Below, one piece after another: positions 50,907 to 59,684 of a DNA stretch of 64,000 nucleotides; position 1 is the first letter of the stretch, and each line of letters begins with the position of its first letter. A program made the position numbers and the translations under genes. The notes below the pieces were generated by a model. It was not told the DNA's origin. It searched no databases and worked only from the letters and a program-made list of their open reading frames with translations. Source of the stretch: Candidatus Kaistia colombiensis (GTDB lineage Bacteria; Pseudomonadota; Alphaproteobacteria; Rhizobiales; Kaistiaceae); assembly GCA_029203105.1 (NCBI GenBank), contig CP119318.1:1130501-1194500 (forward strand), read 5' to 3'.

Positions 50907-52066
50907 CAGTTCGCCTGCGCAGTCTGGACAGTCGTCTTCGAGGCGGCGACGGGCGCGCCGGGACGGACCTTGATGACGCCGGAGGTGACGACCTGGTCGC
51001 CGGACTTCAGGCCCTCGGTGACGATCCAGCCGCCTTCTACCGACTGGCCGAGGGTGACAGGCGCCATGGCGGCGACACCCTTGTCATCGACCGTGTAGAC
51101 GAATTTGCCTTTCGGCCCCTGCAACACGGCGATCTCGGGGATGACAATTGCCGAAGGAAGCGACATGCCGCCGATCGTGACGCGCACGAACTGACCGGGG
51201 ATCAGGCGAAAGTCAGGATTGGCGAAAACGGCGCGCGAGCGGATCGTGCCGGTCTGGGTATCGATGCTCGACGAGGTGAAGTCGATCTCGCCGGTGGTGC
51301 CATAGGTGGAGCCGTCGCCGAAGGTGATGCTGGCGGTCAGCTTGTTGCTTTCGGTCGGATGCTTCTGCGCCTCGGCGATCTGGCGGATCTCCGCCGCGTT
51401 GGCGTCGGTGAAGGAGAAGTTCACATAGACGGGATCGAGCTGGGTGATCGTGGTCAACAGGCTGTCCGTGCTGCCGACGCCGATCAGGCTGCCTTCCGGT
51501 ACGACGTCGAGGCTGGTGACGCCGTCGATCGGGGCGCGGACCGTCGCGTAGTCGAGATTGATCTGGGCGGCCTTCAATTGGGCCTTGGCCGCGGCAACCG
51601 CCGCCCCGGCGAGATCGACGGCGGAGAGCGCGTCGTCGCGCGACTTCTGCGACCCGACCTGGCGGGCGAACAGCTCGACGGCGCGGACCTTGTCACGCGT
51701 AGCCTGAGCGAGCTGCGCTTCGGCGGTCTGCAATTGCGCCTCGGCTTTGGCGACCTCCGCCTCGTAGGTCTTGGGGTCGACGCGGAACAGCACGTCGCCG
51801 GCCTTGACCCGGGCGCCCTCGACATAGGCGCGCTCCATCAGGATGCCGCCGACCTGGGCGCGCACCTGGACTTCGCGGAATGCCGAGACTCGGCCAGCAT
51901 AGCTGTAGCTCAGCGGCACTTCACGGGCGTTGAGCGTGGTGAGCTCGACGCTGGGGGGCGGCGGGGCGGCCGGCGCCTGCGCCATGGCGGCCGCCGGAAG
52001 CGCCAAAAGACTGGCGCCGACGAAAAGCGTGGATAGGGTTCGACGGGCGACGAAGGCCAAGCGCAT
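50906..52066 (-). CDS. RND efflux membrane-fusion protein (AcrA type)
   Basis: A 386-residue periplasmic adaptor. Signal peptide MRLAFVARRTLSTLFVGASL with cleavage near AMA-QAP; no lipobox Cys is seen, unlike AcrA. The lipoyl half-motifs (VRAQVGGILMERAYVEGARV and ATVRAPIDGVTSLDVVPEG) flank an alpha-helical hairpin with heptads at residues ~110-165; beta-barrel follows. ATG at 52066 is chosen because it begins the signal peptide; the longer frame upstream is antisense to TetR. Divergent from the TetR repressor gene. Confidence 0.93.
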   Translation of the reverse strand: MRLAFVARRTLSTLFVGASLLALPAAAMAQAPAAPPPPSVELTTLNAREVPLSYSYAGRVSAFREVQVRAQVGGILMERAYVEGARVKAGDVLFRVDPKTYEAEVAKAEAQLQTAEAQLAQATRDKVRAVELFARQVGSQKSRDDALSAVDLAGAAVAAAKAQLKAAQINLDYATVRAPIDGVTSLDVVPEGSLIGVGSTDSLLTTITQLDPVYVNFSFTDANAAEIRQIAEAQKHPTESNKLTASITFGDGSTYGTTGEIDFTSSSIDTQTGTIRSRAVFANPDFRLIPGQFVRVTIGGMSLPSAIVIPEIAVLQGPKGKFVYTVDDKGVAAMAPVTLGQSVEGGWIVTEGLKSGDQVVTSGVIKVRPGAPVAASKTTVQTAQAN

Positions 52067-52104
52067 GGTATTGCACCGCAATTCTGAGATGGCTGGATCT
52101 ATTG

Positions 52105-52133
52105 CAGCACAGCATATATACCTCCAGTGCTGT
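52105..52133. promoter_or_regulatory. Candidate TetR operator of the RND pump
   Basis: Nested inverted repeats CAGCAC-N16-GTGCTG and ACAGCA-N13-TGCTGT overlap a TATATA sequence that may be a -10 box, in the 87-base gap between pump and repressor genes. Confidence 0.55.
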
Positions 52134-52153
52134 ATGTAAAGGGAAGCTGCTAA

Positions 52154-52816
52154 GTGAGGCGAACAAAATCTCAGTCTGAGGAGACTCGGCAACGCATCCT
52201 GGACGCCGCGGAAACCGTGTTTATCGACATCGGTGTTTCGAAGGCGTCGCTGGAACGGATCGCGGCGGAGGCCGGCGTGACCCGAGGTGCGATCTACTGG
52301 CATTTCGCCAACAAGCAGGAGCTTCTGACGGCGATTTTCGCGCGGGTCTACGACCTGCACGTGGCCGTTCTGGCACGCACTTTCGAGGATGCCGCGGATC
52401 CGTTGCGGATGGTGCTCGATTGGGCGCTCAACGTCATCGAGCTGTTCGGATCCGACGAGCACACGCGCACCGTCTACAAGATCATCGTGACGCGCTGCGA
52501 GTATCTGAGCGAGATGCGGGAAGCGTTTACGCTGCAGCGTTCCATGCACGACACGATGGTCGAGAATTTCCGTCGCGCCTTCGAGCGGGCCGAGCAGGCA
52601 GGTCAGCTGGCGGACGGCTGGACCGCGGCGACGGCTTCCACCACGCTGCACTGCTTCATATCGGGTCTTCTGGACAATTGGCTTCGCTATGATTTCGACA
52701 CCGACGTCGCGACGAGCCTGCGGGTGGCGCTGCAGTCCCTGATGGCGAGTTTCGGTCGCGAGGTCGCCGTCTCGGCCCGGCCGCGGAACGACTCCCACCC
52801 GCAATTGAGCGGATAA
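52154..52816 (+). CDS. TetR-family repressor of the RND pump (AcrR-like)
   Basis: A 220-residue TetR regulator. Helix-turn-helix ASLERIAAEAGVTRGAIYWH at residues ~31-50, with FANKQEL following; the C-terminal TetR_C/AcrR ligand domain covers the rest (VYKIIVTRCEYLSEM). Start is GTG at 52154, with an AGGGAAG about 9 bases upstream. Divergent from the adaptor gene and adjacent to a palindromic site, so it probably represses the pump until a ligand binds. Confidence 0.93.
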   Translation: MRRTKSQSEETRQRILDAAETVFIDIGVSKASLERIAAEAGVTRGAIYWHFANKQELLTAIFARVYDLHVAVLARTFEDAADPLRMVLDWALNVIELFGSDEHTRTVYKIIVTRCEYLSEMREAFTLQRSMHDTMVENFRRAFERAEQAGQLADGWTAATASTTLHCFISGLLDNWLRYDFDTDVATSLRVALQSLMASFGREVAVSARPRNDSHPQLSG

Positions 52817-52993
52817 TCAGCCGATGAAGAGCCTGCCGATGGCCGACCACAGCAGGATGCTGGCGGCGATGATGCCGGCATAGACGAGCGTCCGCGCAAT
52901 GGCCCTCGGGGCGTCCTTCCACCGGAGCGGAATGGCATCGCGTCCCTTCGCCTTGGCGATATCCCTTTGGTGATCGGGGATCTTGCGGATCAT
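52817..52993 (-). CDS. Small single-helix membrane protein, 58 residues
   Basis: An uninterrupted minus-strand frame of 58 codons plus stop. The N-terminal half is basic and polar (MIRKIPDHQRDIAKAKGRD...WKDAP), the C-terminal half is one hydrophobic helix (LVYAGIIAASILLWSAIG, residues ~36-53) ending RLFIG. Such a layout suggests an inner-membrane protein with cytoplasmic N-terminus. Its stop is directly adjacent to the convergent TetR stop. No strong ribosome site is seen, and I recognise no family; a chance frame remains possible. Confidence 0.5.
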   Translation of the reverse strand: MIRKIPDHQRDIAKAKGRDAIPLRWKDAPRAIARTLVYAGIIAASILLWSAIGRLFIG

Positions 52994-53185
52994 AGGCTAC
53001 GGGTTCCGATGACGGGCAACGGGAAGGCGGTTCATGCTGTATTGGAAAAGCCGGATACGGGCAATTCGCGCGTTGGTTCCGTAGCGGGAGAAGAGGGATC
53101 ATCTTCCGGAGAAGCGCCTGCCGACTTCGAAGGATGCGTATCCGCCGAATGTCGTCTTGCCGATCCGCGCCCTGGCGCCGATTGG

Positions 53186-54316
53186 TCAGGCCTGGGGGAG
53201 AAGCGCTTCGTACAGCCTCTGGTGTTGGGCCGAACCGACCGGGCGAAGAAAGTGACGCTCGACCCATGCCCGCCCCTGCGCGGCAAGGTTTTGACGCTGC
53301 GCGTCATCGCCGAGGAGATCCCGGATGGCGCTCGCATAGAGCCGCGGATCAAACCGGTCGATCAGGCGGCCGTTGATGCCGTCGATCACGACGGCGTCCG
53401 TGCCGCCGATCTTCGAGGCGATCACCGGCAGGCCGCAATGCAGCGCCTCGATCGGGGCGATCGGCAATCCCTCCCAGAGCGAGGGCAGCACATAGAGCTT
53501 GGCCGAAAGGAAGGCCCGCAGCACGTCGCGACGGGGCAGGGCGCCGGAGAGCGCGATGCCGGCGCGCGCCGGACTGGCGGCAACCCGTGCCCGCACGGCC
53601 GTCTCCAGCTCGCCGCCGCAGATCATTCGCAGGCGGATGCCGGTTCCCAGCAGCTGCTCCATGATCTCGATCATGAAAAACGGGTTCTTCTGCGGGTGGG
53701 CGCGACCGGCGAAGACGAGATCGAACCGCTCCTCCGATGCCGTCAGGCCTTGGAAATCGGCGGGGTCGATGCCGTTGACGATGACGGCCCCCTTCGGATC
53801 GTGCCAGGCGAGGAGGCGCTCGTCGGCCGCGCGGGCCTGATCGCTTTTCGAGACGAAGACGATCGCATCGGCGCGCGCCGCGATCCGGCGCTCGGCCAGT
53901 CGGCCGAGCTGGCGAAGCGGAAACGGCTTCTGGGCGTGGTGAAACCCATGCACCGTATAGACGAGCGGACCTGCGCGGCGCAGCGCCGGATGGCAGAAGG
54001 GAAGCCCGGCGCGCGCGCCATGGGCGTGAATGATATCGGGGCGAATGGCCTCGATCCGCCGCGCCAGTCGGTAGGCAAGGTGGAGATCGAGCCGCGAGGT
54101 GAAAAAGTCGATGCCGACGGTGTCGATACCGGCGTTTGCCGCCTGCTCGCTCATGCGCGACCCCGGCGCGGTGATCAGGGAGACGCCCCAATTGCTCGTC
54201 GCGAGCAGGTCGCGGCAGAGCCCGAGCACGGCGGTGCTGCCGCCGCCGAGGCTGCCATCCGGCAGGATCTGCAAGAGGCGTCGACGCGGCGGGCTAGCCA
54301 CGAACAGGGTCCGCAA
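53186..54316 (-). CDS. Glycosyltransferase family 4
   Basis: A 376-residue GT-B glycosyltransferase. N-terminal acceptor domain with GGGSTAVLGL near residue 25 and IIHAHGARAG near 95; C-terminal donor domain with VFAGRAHPQKNP near 215 and the EX7E motif in EGLPIAPIEALHCGLPV near 295. It transfers a sugar from a nucleotide donor to a growing lipid-linked repeat unit on the cytoplasmic face. The start is uncertain: TTG at 54316 or GTG at 54301, both overlapping the end of the flippase gene. Last gene of the leftward exopolysaccharide operon. Confidence 0.9.
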   Translation of the reverse strand: MRTLFVASPPRRRLLQILPDGSLGGGSTAVLGLCRDLLATSNWGVSLITAPGSRMSEQAANAGIDTVGIDFFTSRLDLHLAYRLARRIEAIRPDIIHAHGARAGLPFCHPALRRAGPLVYTVHGFHHAQKPFPLRQLGRLAERRIAARADAIVFVSKSDQARAADERLLAWHDPKGAVIVNGIDPADFQGLTASEERFDLVFAGRAHPQKNPFFMIEIMEQLLGTGIRLRMICGGELETAVRARVAASPARAGIALSGALPRRDVLRAFLSAKLYVLPSLWEGLPIAPIEALHCGLPVIASKIGGTDAVVIDGINGRLIDRFDPRLYASAIRDLLGDDAQRQNLAAQGRAWVERHFLRPVGSAQHQRLYEALLPQA

Positions 54317-55583
54317 GTCCGGTTCTATTCCGGGCTGTGAGGACCGCCGCGCGGGCCACGAGCAGCAGCGTCGAACCCAGCACCATGGCCAGGCCGCCGC
54401 CGGCGAGCCCGAACCGCGACAGCAACGCCAGGCTCAACAGGACCGAGGCAAGCGCCCCGCCGATATTGATGCAGGCAAGCGGGTGATCGAGACCGCGGCT
54501 ATAGAGGCCGTAGTTGAGGGCATCCGCCAGTAGTCGGATCACCGTCGAAACGAGCATCAGCGCCAGAAGCGGCCCGTCGATAGGTGTTGTGCCGTCGGTG
54601 GTGAGAGGCAGGCCATGGACGGCGACGGTGTAGGCGAGCAGCGCCAGCGGCGCGCCGATCGCCAGGACCCGAAGGGCCAAGGCACGCAGTTCGGTACGCC
54701 ATTGTCGGTCGCCGCCATTCCGGTAGGCGCGAACCAGCACCGGTAGCGATAGCTGCACGGTTGCCGCCGTCACCAGGACATGGATGGCATTGGCGATCGC
54801 CCAGTGCAGCACGAAGACGCCGGTGGCGCGGAGATCCAGCAGCGAGTGGACGATGTAGCGATCCAGATAGGTCATGCCGGCGATGCCGAGATCGTTCAGG
54901 TAGATCAGCCCGCTCCCGCGCATCCGCGATAGGATCCAGCCGGTGTCGACGCGATGGCGGGCGATGGCGGCAAGCGGCCAGTCGCCGACGAGGGAAAGCA
55001 AGGCGCCGAAATTCGCCACCAGCGCGAGCGTCCAGCAAAAGAGCACGAAGTCGAGGGTGCGCAGCATCGGAAAGGCCAGACCGAACCCGGCAGCGGGCAC
55101 CACCCAGAGCCCGGAGCGGATGAAGAGCAGGACGTTGGCGGCGAGCGGCTTGCCGAGGCTGATCAGGGCTAAGTGAAGGTCGAAGGCGAGCGTCTCGAGG
55201 AACAGGATCGCTGCGATCCAAAGGACAGAAGCCGGCACCGCGATCGCATCGGCCAGCATCATCGCCGCGACCACGACGCCGGCCACGGCCAGGCTGGCGA
55301 TCGTCAGCAGCAATCGGTCGCGCACCAGCCGGCCCGCTTCCAGCGGCGGGCGGCCGACGAGCTCGCGGCCGAGGAAATAGGTCACGCCCCAGCCGACAAC
55401 AACCGGGGCCAGGCCGGCCGCGCCCTGGATCAGGCCGAACTGGCCGACCTCGGCGATGCCGAGGAAGCGCGCCAGATAGACGACGAGGCCGAGCCGCATT
55501 GCCAACCCCGCCGCCCGCACCGTCAGATTGACGGCGGGCATGTAGAGCGGATGCCGGCGGAGGGCGGGGCTAGCCGGTTGCAT
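54294..55583 (-). CDS. Polysaccharide flippase-like membrane protein (Wzx/PST family)
   Basis: A 429-residue protein with about 12 hydrophobic segments and small polar loops, the profile of MATE-fold flippases that move lipid-linked oligosaccharides across the inner membrane. NLTVRAAGLAMRLGLVVYLA with FLGIAEVGQFGLIQ near residues 20-52 is the usual PST N-terminal block. Its start overlaps the upstream glycosyltransferase by 14 bases and its end overlaps the next by up to 23, indicating tight coupling. A second, different flippase lies at 59685. Confidence 0.85.
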   Translation of the reverse strand: MQPASPALRRHPLYMPAVNLTVRAAGLAMRLGLVVYLARFLGIAEVGQFGLIQGAAGLAPVVVGWGVTYFLGRELVGRPPLEAGRLVRDRLLLTIASLAVAGVVVAAMMLADAIAVPASVLWIAAILFLETLAFDLHLALISLGKPLAANVLLFIRSGLWVVPAAGFGLAFPMLRTLDFVLFCWTLALVANFGALLSLVGDWPLAAIARHRVDTGWILSRMRGSGLIYLNDLGIAGMTYLDRYIVHSLLDLRATGVFVLHWAIANAIHVLVTAATVQLSLPVLVRAYRNGGDRQWRTELRALALRVLAIGAPLALLAYTVAVHGLPLTTDGTTPIDGPLLALMLVSTVIRLLADALNYGLYSRGLDHPLACINIGGALASVLLSLALLSRFGLAGGGLAMVLGSTLLLVARAAVLTARNRTGLADPVRG

Positions 55584-56709
55584 GGGATGGCGCGGCTTCT
55601 GGCGGTACTGGCGATCGCGTCGGCTCCCAGCCGATCTGTCGTTCCAGCCGCTCGGCGATCCTCGTCCAGTCGAGGCTTTGGGCGAAGCGGCGACCGGCGT
55701 CGGAATAGCCCTCCCACTGATCGAGGATGGCTCGGACGCCGTCCGCGAGAACCGCCGGTTCCGGCGCGGCGACGAGGCCGCATCCGGCGGCGAGGACGAT
55801 GTCCTGCGTGCCGTTGCCGGGATAGGCGGCTGTCAGCACCGGCAGACCGCTGGCCATCGCCTCGGCGACGACGCGCGGAAAGCCCTCGCGACGGCTGACG
55901 ATGGCGAACAACTCGTGTTTCGCCAGGAGCTGTGCTTTCTCCCCGTCGCTGACGGGGCCGGCGATGGCGATGTCGTCCGCCACGGGCGAGGCGGCGACGA
56001 CGCGACGCAACTCCGCCATGGCCGGTCCGTCGCCGGCGATCGTCAGCCGGCCGGCATAGCCGCGCTGCTTCAGGCGTTCGTAGGTGGCGACGAGCAGGGG
56101 CAGGTTCTTGTGCTCGACGACGCGGCCAAGCGACAGGATCCCGCTTCGCGCGCCACGCGGCGCGGATCGGTAGTCCTCGAGCCGCAGGCCGCTCGGCATG
56201 GTGAAGAACGGTCGTCCGGACAGCTCTCCGATCGCGCTCGCGACGGCGTCGCTGATCGCCGTATTGTGCGCGGCGAGACCAGGCAGCCAACGCTGCACCG
56301 CCGCGTAGAAGCGCCCGTCGCGGACCTCGCACCAATGCAGGACGGCGCGGCGGCGAAGCCTTGCCGGTAGGGTCACGACATGCAGCAGCGGCCATTGGTT
56401 GAGGACGACGAGGTCGTAGTCGCCGTCCCGGATCCGGCGCCTCGTCCAGAAGGCGTAGCGGAAGATCGTCGGCCAGGCCCGTTTCATCCAGGCTTTCGGC
56501 GGCGTCCTGTAGGCCGGATCGGAGGGAAAGCGGTGCACGGTGACGCCGTCGACAATCTCTCGCGCCGGCAATTCCGCCGCGTGACCGATGCAGAACACCT
56601 CGACCCGATGGCCCCGGCCGGCGAGCGCGCGGCCGAGCCCTTCGAAGAAGAGTTCCTGGCCGCCGATGCTGGGCGGATAGAGTTCGGTCAGGAGCGCGAT
56701 CCGCATCAT
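55570..56709 (-). CDS. Glycosyltransferase family 4
   Basis: A 379-residue GT-B enzyme. N-terminal ALLTELYPPSIGGQELFFEG with the Gly-rich loop at residues ~5-24; donor domain with ILSLGRVVEHKNLPLLVATY near 190, IAGDGPAMAEL near 228, and the EX7E motif in EGFPRVVAEAMASGLPVL near 285. It starts inside a 4-base overlap with the epimerase stop and ends inside the flippase start. Donor and acceptor cannot be told from sequence. Confidence 0.92.
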   Translation of the reverse strand: MMRIALLTELYPPSIGGQELFFEGLGRALAGRGHRVEVFCIGHAAELPAREIVDGVTVHRFPSDPAYRTPPKAWMKRAWPTIFRYAFWTRRRIRDGDYDLVVLNQWPLLHVVTLPARLRRRAVLHWCEVRDGRFYAAVQRWLPGLAAHNTAISDAVASAIGELSGRPFFTMPSGLRLEDYRSAPRGARSGILSLGRVVEHKNLPLLVATYERLKQRGYAGRLTIAGDGPAMAELRRVVAASPVADDIAIAGPVSDGEKAQLLAKHELFAIVSRREGFPRVVAEAMASGLPVLTAAYPGNGTQDIVLAAGCGLVAAPEPAVLADGVRAILDQWEGYSDAGRRFAQSLDWTRIAERLERQIGWEPTRSPVPPEAAPSHATG

Positions 56710-57692
56710 CGCCCTCCGGCCGCGTCGGCGGTGGGCATGAACATCCGCGGACTGATGTCGGGATGGCGCCAGAGATCGTGCACCGCATCCCGGATCGTTC
56801 GCGTCGGCCGCCAGCCGAAGCGCTTCTCGATCCGGCCGATGTCGGCGGCCAGGAACGGCCGGTCGACGGCGCGGATGCGCGAGGGATCCGCCACGACGCG
56901 AAAGTCGAAACCGGCGGCCTGTCGCATGTGCTCGAGGATCTCGGCGACCGAATGCTGGCAGGACGTGCCCAGATTGACCGGCAAGACCTCGCCCGGCGCG
57001 ACATGCCCGTGAAGCGCCAGTGCGGCAAAGCCGGCGGCGGCGTCCTCGACATGGATGTAGTCGCGTTTCGGCCAGATATTGCCGAGCCGGACCTCGCGCT
57101 TTCCTGCCTTCAGTTGCAGCGTGATTTCGGGCAGGAGATGCGGGTTGGTTTCGCCGGAACCGACGACGTTGAACAGGCGGGCCGCTACGCCGGCCAGTCC
57201 CTTTGCGCGGGCGAAATGGTGCAGGTAGTGCTCGGATTGCAGCTTGGTCAGCCCGTAGATGTCGCTCGGTTCCAGCGTTGAGTCATCCTCGCGATGCGGG
57301 GCTTCGTCGGGCCGGTAGACCGCGCCGCTGCTGGCCAGTACGAAGCGGCACCCCTTCGGCGCAGCGGCCAGCAAATTGACCGTACCCGCGACATTGACGG
57401 TGACCGCCGTGACGGGATCGCGCTCGCAATGCGGGATGAAATGAATCGCCGCGAGGTGGAGGATGACCTCGGGCCGGAACGTCTCGGCCACGCGCCGGAC
57501 CAGGTCCGGGTCGCGAACATCGCCCTCGACCAGTTCAATCCGACCGAGCTCAGAGGCCGCGAAACGGTCCCGTCCGAACCGAAGCGCGTCATAGACGAGC
57601 ACGTCGTGATCGGCGGAAAGCAGGCGAACGAGCGGTCGTCCGACGAAACCGGAACCGCCGGTAATCAGGATGCGACTGCGATGACCAGTCAT
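56706..57692 (-). CDS. NAD-dependent nucleotide-sugar epimerase/dehydratase
   Basis: A 328-residue extended SDR. TGGSGFVGRP near residue 12, active-site Ser in ASSGAVY near 118, Tyr/Lys in YGLTKLQSE near 142, and the RLFNVVGSGE segment typical of UDP-glucose 4-epimerase/GDP-mannose dehydratase relatives. ATG at 57692 has a G-run 8 bases upstream; the longer upstream frame has no support. It is the first gene of the leftward exopolysaccharide operon and probably makes a sugar donor for the two transferases. Confidence 0.88.
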   Translation of the reverse strand: MTGHRSRILITGGSGFVGRPLVRLLSADHDVLVYDALRFGRDRFAASELGRIELVEGDVRDPDLVRRVAETFRPEVILHLAAIHFIPHCERDPVTAVTVNVAGTVNLLAAAPKGCRFVLASSGAVYRPDEAPHREDDSTLEPSDIYGLTKLQSEHYLHHFARAKGLAGVAARLFNVVGSGETNPHLLPEITLQLKAGKREVRLGNIWPKRDYIHVEDAAAGFAALALHGHVAPGEVLPVNLGTSCQHSVAEILEHMRQAAGFDFRVVADPSRIRAVDRPFLAADIGRIEKRFGWRPTRTIRDAVHDLWRHPDISPRMFMPTADAAGGR

Positions 57693-58145
57693 TGCCATGG
57701 CCCCCCGGCATCGCGTCATCGTTCCGGCGGGACTGGCCCGTTGCGAAGATGCGATGCGAAAACTGGCTTGCGGTCGTTCGTCTCGTCTACGGTTGGTGCC
57801 TTGTCCGATCTGGAGCGGCTGGCGCCCCAACGGCCGATATTCCAACGGATCCAGGTTCATATTGTCACGAAATTGGCGCCATTGTCGAATTGTGCATGCG
57901 TCAACCTGCACGGAAAGGGTGTGTTGAGGCGCCTTGGTGCGGGACTGTCACAGACGGCCGTCGGGCCGCGTCCGTGCAAGCGGAACCGAAAATTAATCGG
58001 CCGGCGCCTAGGCTGCTGCCTCGCCATCGCCGTTCCTCCGGGAGCGGGCGGTAGTCCGTATCTTCGGTATTCCGGCGGCTGGAGGTTGCTAGCGAACCCT
58101 CCGGCACTGCCGCGACTTGTGAATCGAGAGGAAGTCGGCGCGTCC
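57693..58145. other. 453-base divergent region of the exopolysaccharide locus
   Basis: It separates the leftward (epimerase) and rightward (co-polymerase) operons and must hold both promoters. I see no coding signal; a GACGGCCGTC palindrome near 57953-57962 and an AT-rich patch (AAAATTAAT) near 57986 are the only notable marks. Confidence 0.5.
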
Positions 58146-59639
58146 ATGGTCGACGGTCCCCGCACCATCGGAACAGCCAACGGGGCTTCGGCAAGCGAAG
58201 CGGGACCCTGGCCAATGGCGCTTGCCGTTCTTGTGGCCTCATTCCGTCGCGGGATCTGGTGGATCCTGCTCGCTGGAATCTGCTTCGGGTGTCTCGGCTT
58301 CGTCGCCAAATCCTTTCTGCCGCAGCGCTACACCGCCACGGCGCAGTTTCTGCTCGATCCACGTGGATTGCCGGTGTTCCCGGGCGACGTCTCGACGGCG
58401 CAATTCGACGCCAACAGCCAGATCGGCGTCGTCGAGAGCCAGATGCGCGTCCTGACCTCGGAGCGCGTCCTGTCGAAGATCCTGCGCGACGAGAGCCTGA
58501 TGAGCGAATTGTCGCCGGAAGACGACGATGCGGGTGTGGACGTGACGCCGACCGAACCAATGCCGCTGCGACCGAGCCTTGACGCGGATGGTAGCAATGC
58601 CGCGGCCCTGGCCGCGCTGCAGCGGTCGATCTCCGTCCAGCGGGCGGAACGCAGCTTCGTCATCGACGTCACGGCGACGGCCCGTACGCCGGCCGCGGCG
58701 GCGCGCCTCGCCAACGCGGTGGTCAAGGCCTATGTCGAGGAGGACGCGGCGAACCGCGCCGCCGCCGCCCGCCGCCTGACCGACGAATTGACTGCCCGCC
58801 TCGACGCTTTGCGCAAGCGCCTCAGTGATGCGGAAACAAAGGCAAACGCCTACCGCATCGACAATGGCCTGATCAGCACCGGTGACCGGCTGGTCGTCGA
58901 GCAGAAGCTCGCCGACGCCGTCAACGCGGTCAGCGCTGCGCAAATCCGCCTCGACCAGGCGACCTCGCGGGCGGCTCAGCTCGATTCCTCCGGCGGCGAT
59001 CTTTCCATGCTGGGCGCCAATGACGATACGCGCTCGCTGACGCTCTTGATCGAACGGCAGAACGCGGCGCAGGAAGATCTGGCGGCGCTCGCCGCCCGGC
59101 TCGGCGATCGCCATCCGGCGCTGACGGAGGCGCAAGGCCGGGTCGACGAGATCCGCCGGCGCATCCGGCTCGAACTCGACCGCATCCGGCTCGCCGCCCG
59201 CGCCGACCTCGAGCGCGCCCGCACCACCCAGCAGGCCGTCGCCCGTTCGGTCGCCTCGCTCTCCGACGCCGTCGCAAAAACGCAGCAGGCGAAGATCGAG
59301 ATGCGCACGCTCGAGCAGGAGGTCGAGACCAACCGCACGCTGCTTGAATCCTTCAAGACGCGCGCCTTGCAGGCGAGTGAATTCGGGCGCATCGACCCCG
59401 GCGCCGTCCGCGTCGTTTCCGTCGCGCAACCGCCGCCAGCGCGCAAATCGCTCGCCGGCCAGCTCGTTTGGACCGTCTTCGGCGCTGTCCTGGGCATGAT
59501 CCTCGCGGCGGCGCTGATCACGTTCCGGGCAATGTGGCGGCTCGGCTCGATCCCGGCGGTGCTGCCACGCATCGATCCCGGCCGGCTCTCGTCTGGCCGG
59601 TCTCGCGCCTCCTCCGGCGAGATCGTGCTACCGTCCTGA
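58146..59639 (+). CDS. Polysaccharide co-polymerase (Wzz/GumC type) without kinase domain
   Basis: A 497-residue protein with two membrane helices (about residues 35-53 and 440-465) flanking a large periplasmic coiled-coil region. The Wzz block YTATAQFLLDPRGLP follows helix 1, and the GNVR-like segment LEQEVETNRTLLESFKTRA precedes helix 2. It sets chain length or helps export of polysaccharide. The cytoplasmic tail of about 35 residues has no Walker motifs, so a separate tyrosine kinase would be needed. The ATG at 58146 follows AGGAAG by about 12 bases; the frame extends far upstream without start support. Confidence 0.87.
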   Translation: MVDGPRTIGTANGASASEAGPWPMALAVLVASFRRGIWWILLAGICFGCLGFVAKSFLPQRYTATAQFLLDPRGLPVFPGDVSTAQFDANSQIGVVESQMRVLTSERVLSKILRDESLMSELSPEDDDAGVDVTPTEPMPLRPSLDADGSNAAALAALQRSISVQRAERSFVIDVTATARTPAAAARLANAVVKAYVEEDAANRAAAARRLTDELTARLDALRKRLSDAETKANAYRIDNGLISTGDRLVVEQKLADAVNAVSAAQIRLDQATSRAAQLDSSGGDLSMLGANDDTRSLTLLIERQNAAQEDLAALAARLGDRHPALTEAQGRVDEIRRRIRLELDRIRLAARADLERARTTQQAVARSVASLSDAVAKTQQAKIEMRTLEQEVETNRTLLESFKTRALQASEFGRIDPGAVRVVSVAQPPPARKSLAGQLVWTVFGAVLGMILAAALITFRAMWRLGSIPAVLPRIDPGRLSSGRSRASSGEIVLPS

Positions 59640-59684
59640 TCCGATGACCCGACGCCCCCGATATCCGACGATGCGAGCCCGCGG

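Noticed and set aside
57294..58145. Upstream extension of the co-polymerase frame to 781 codons
   Set aside because: The extension runs antisense through the epimerase gene and its promoter region; the transmembrane start at 58146 fits the family.
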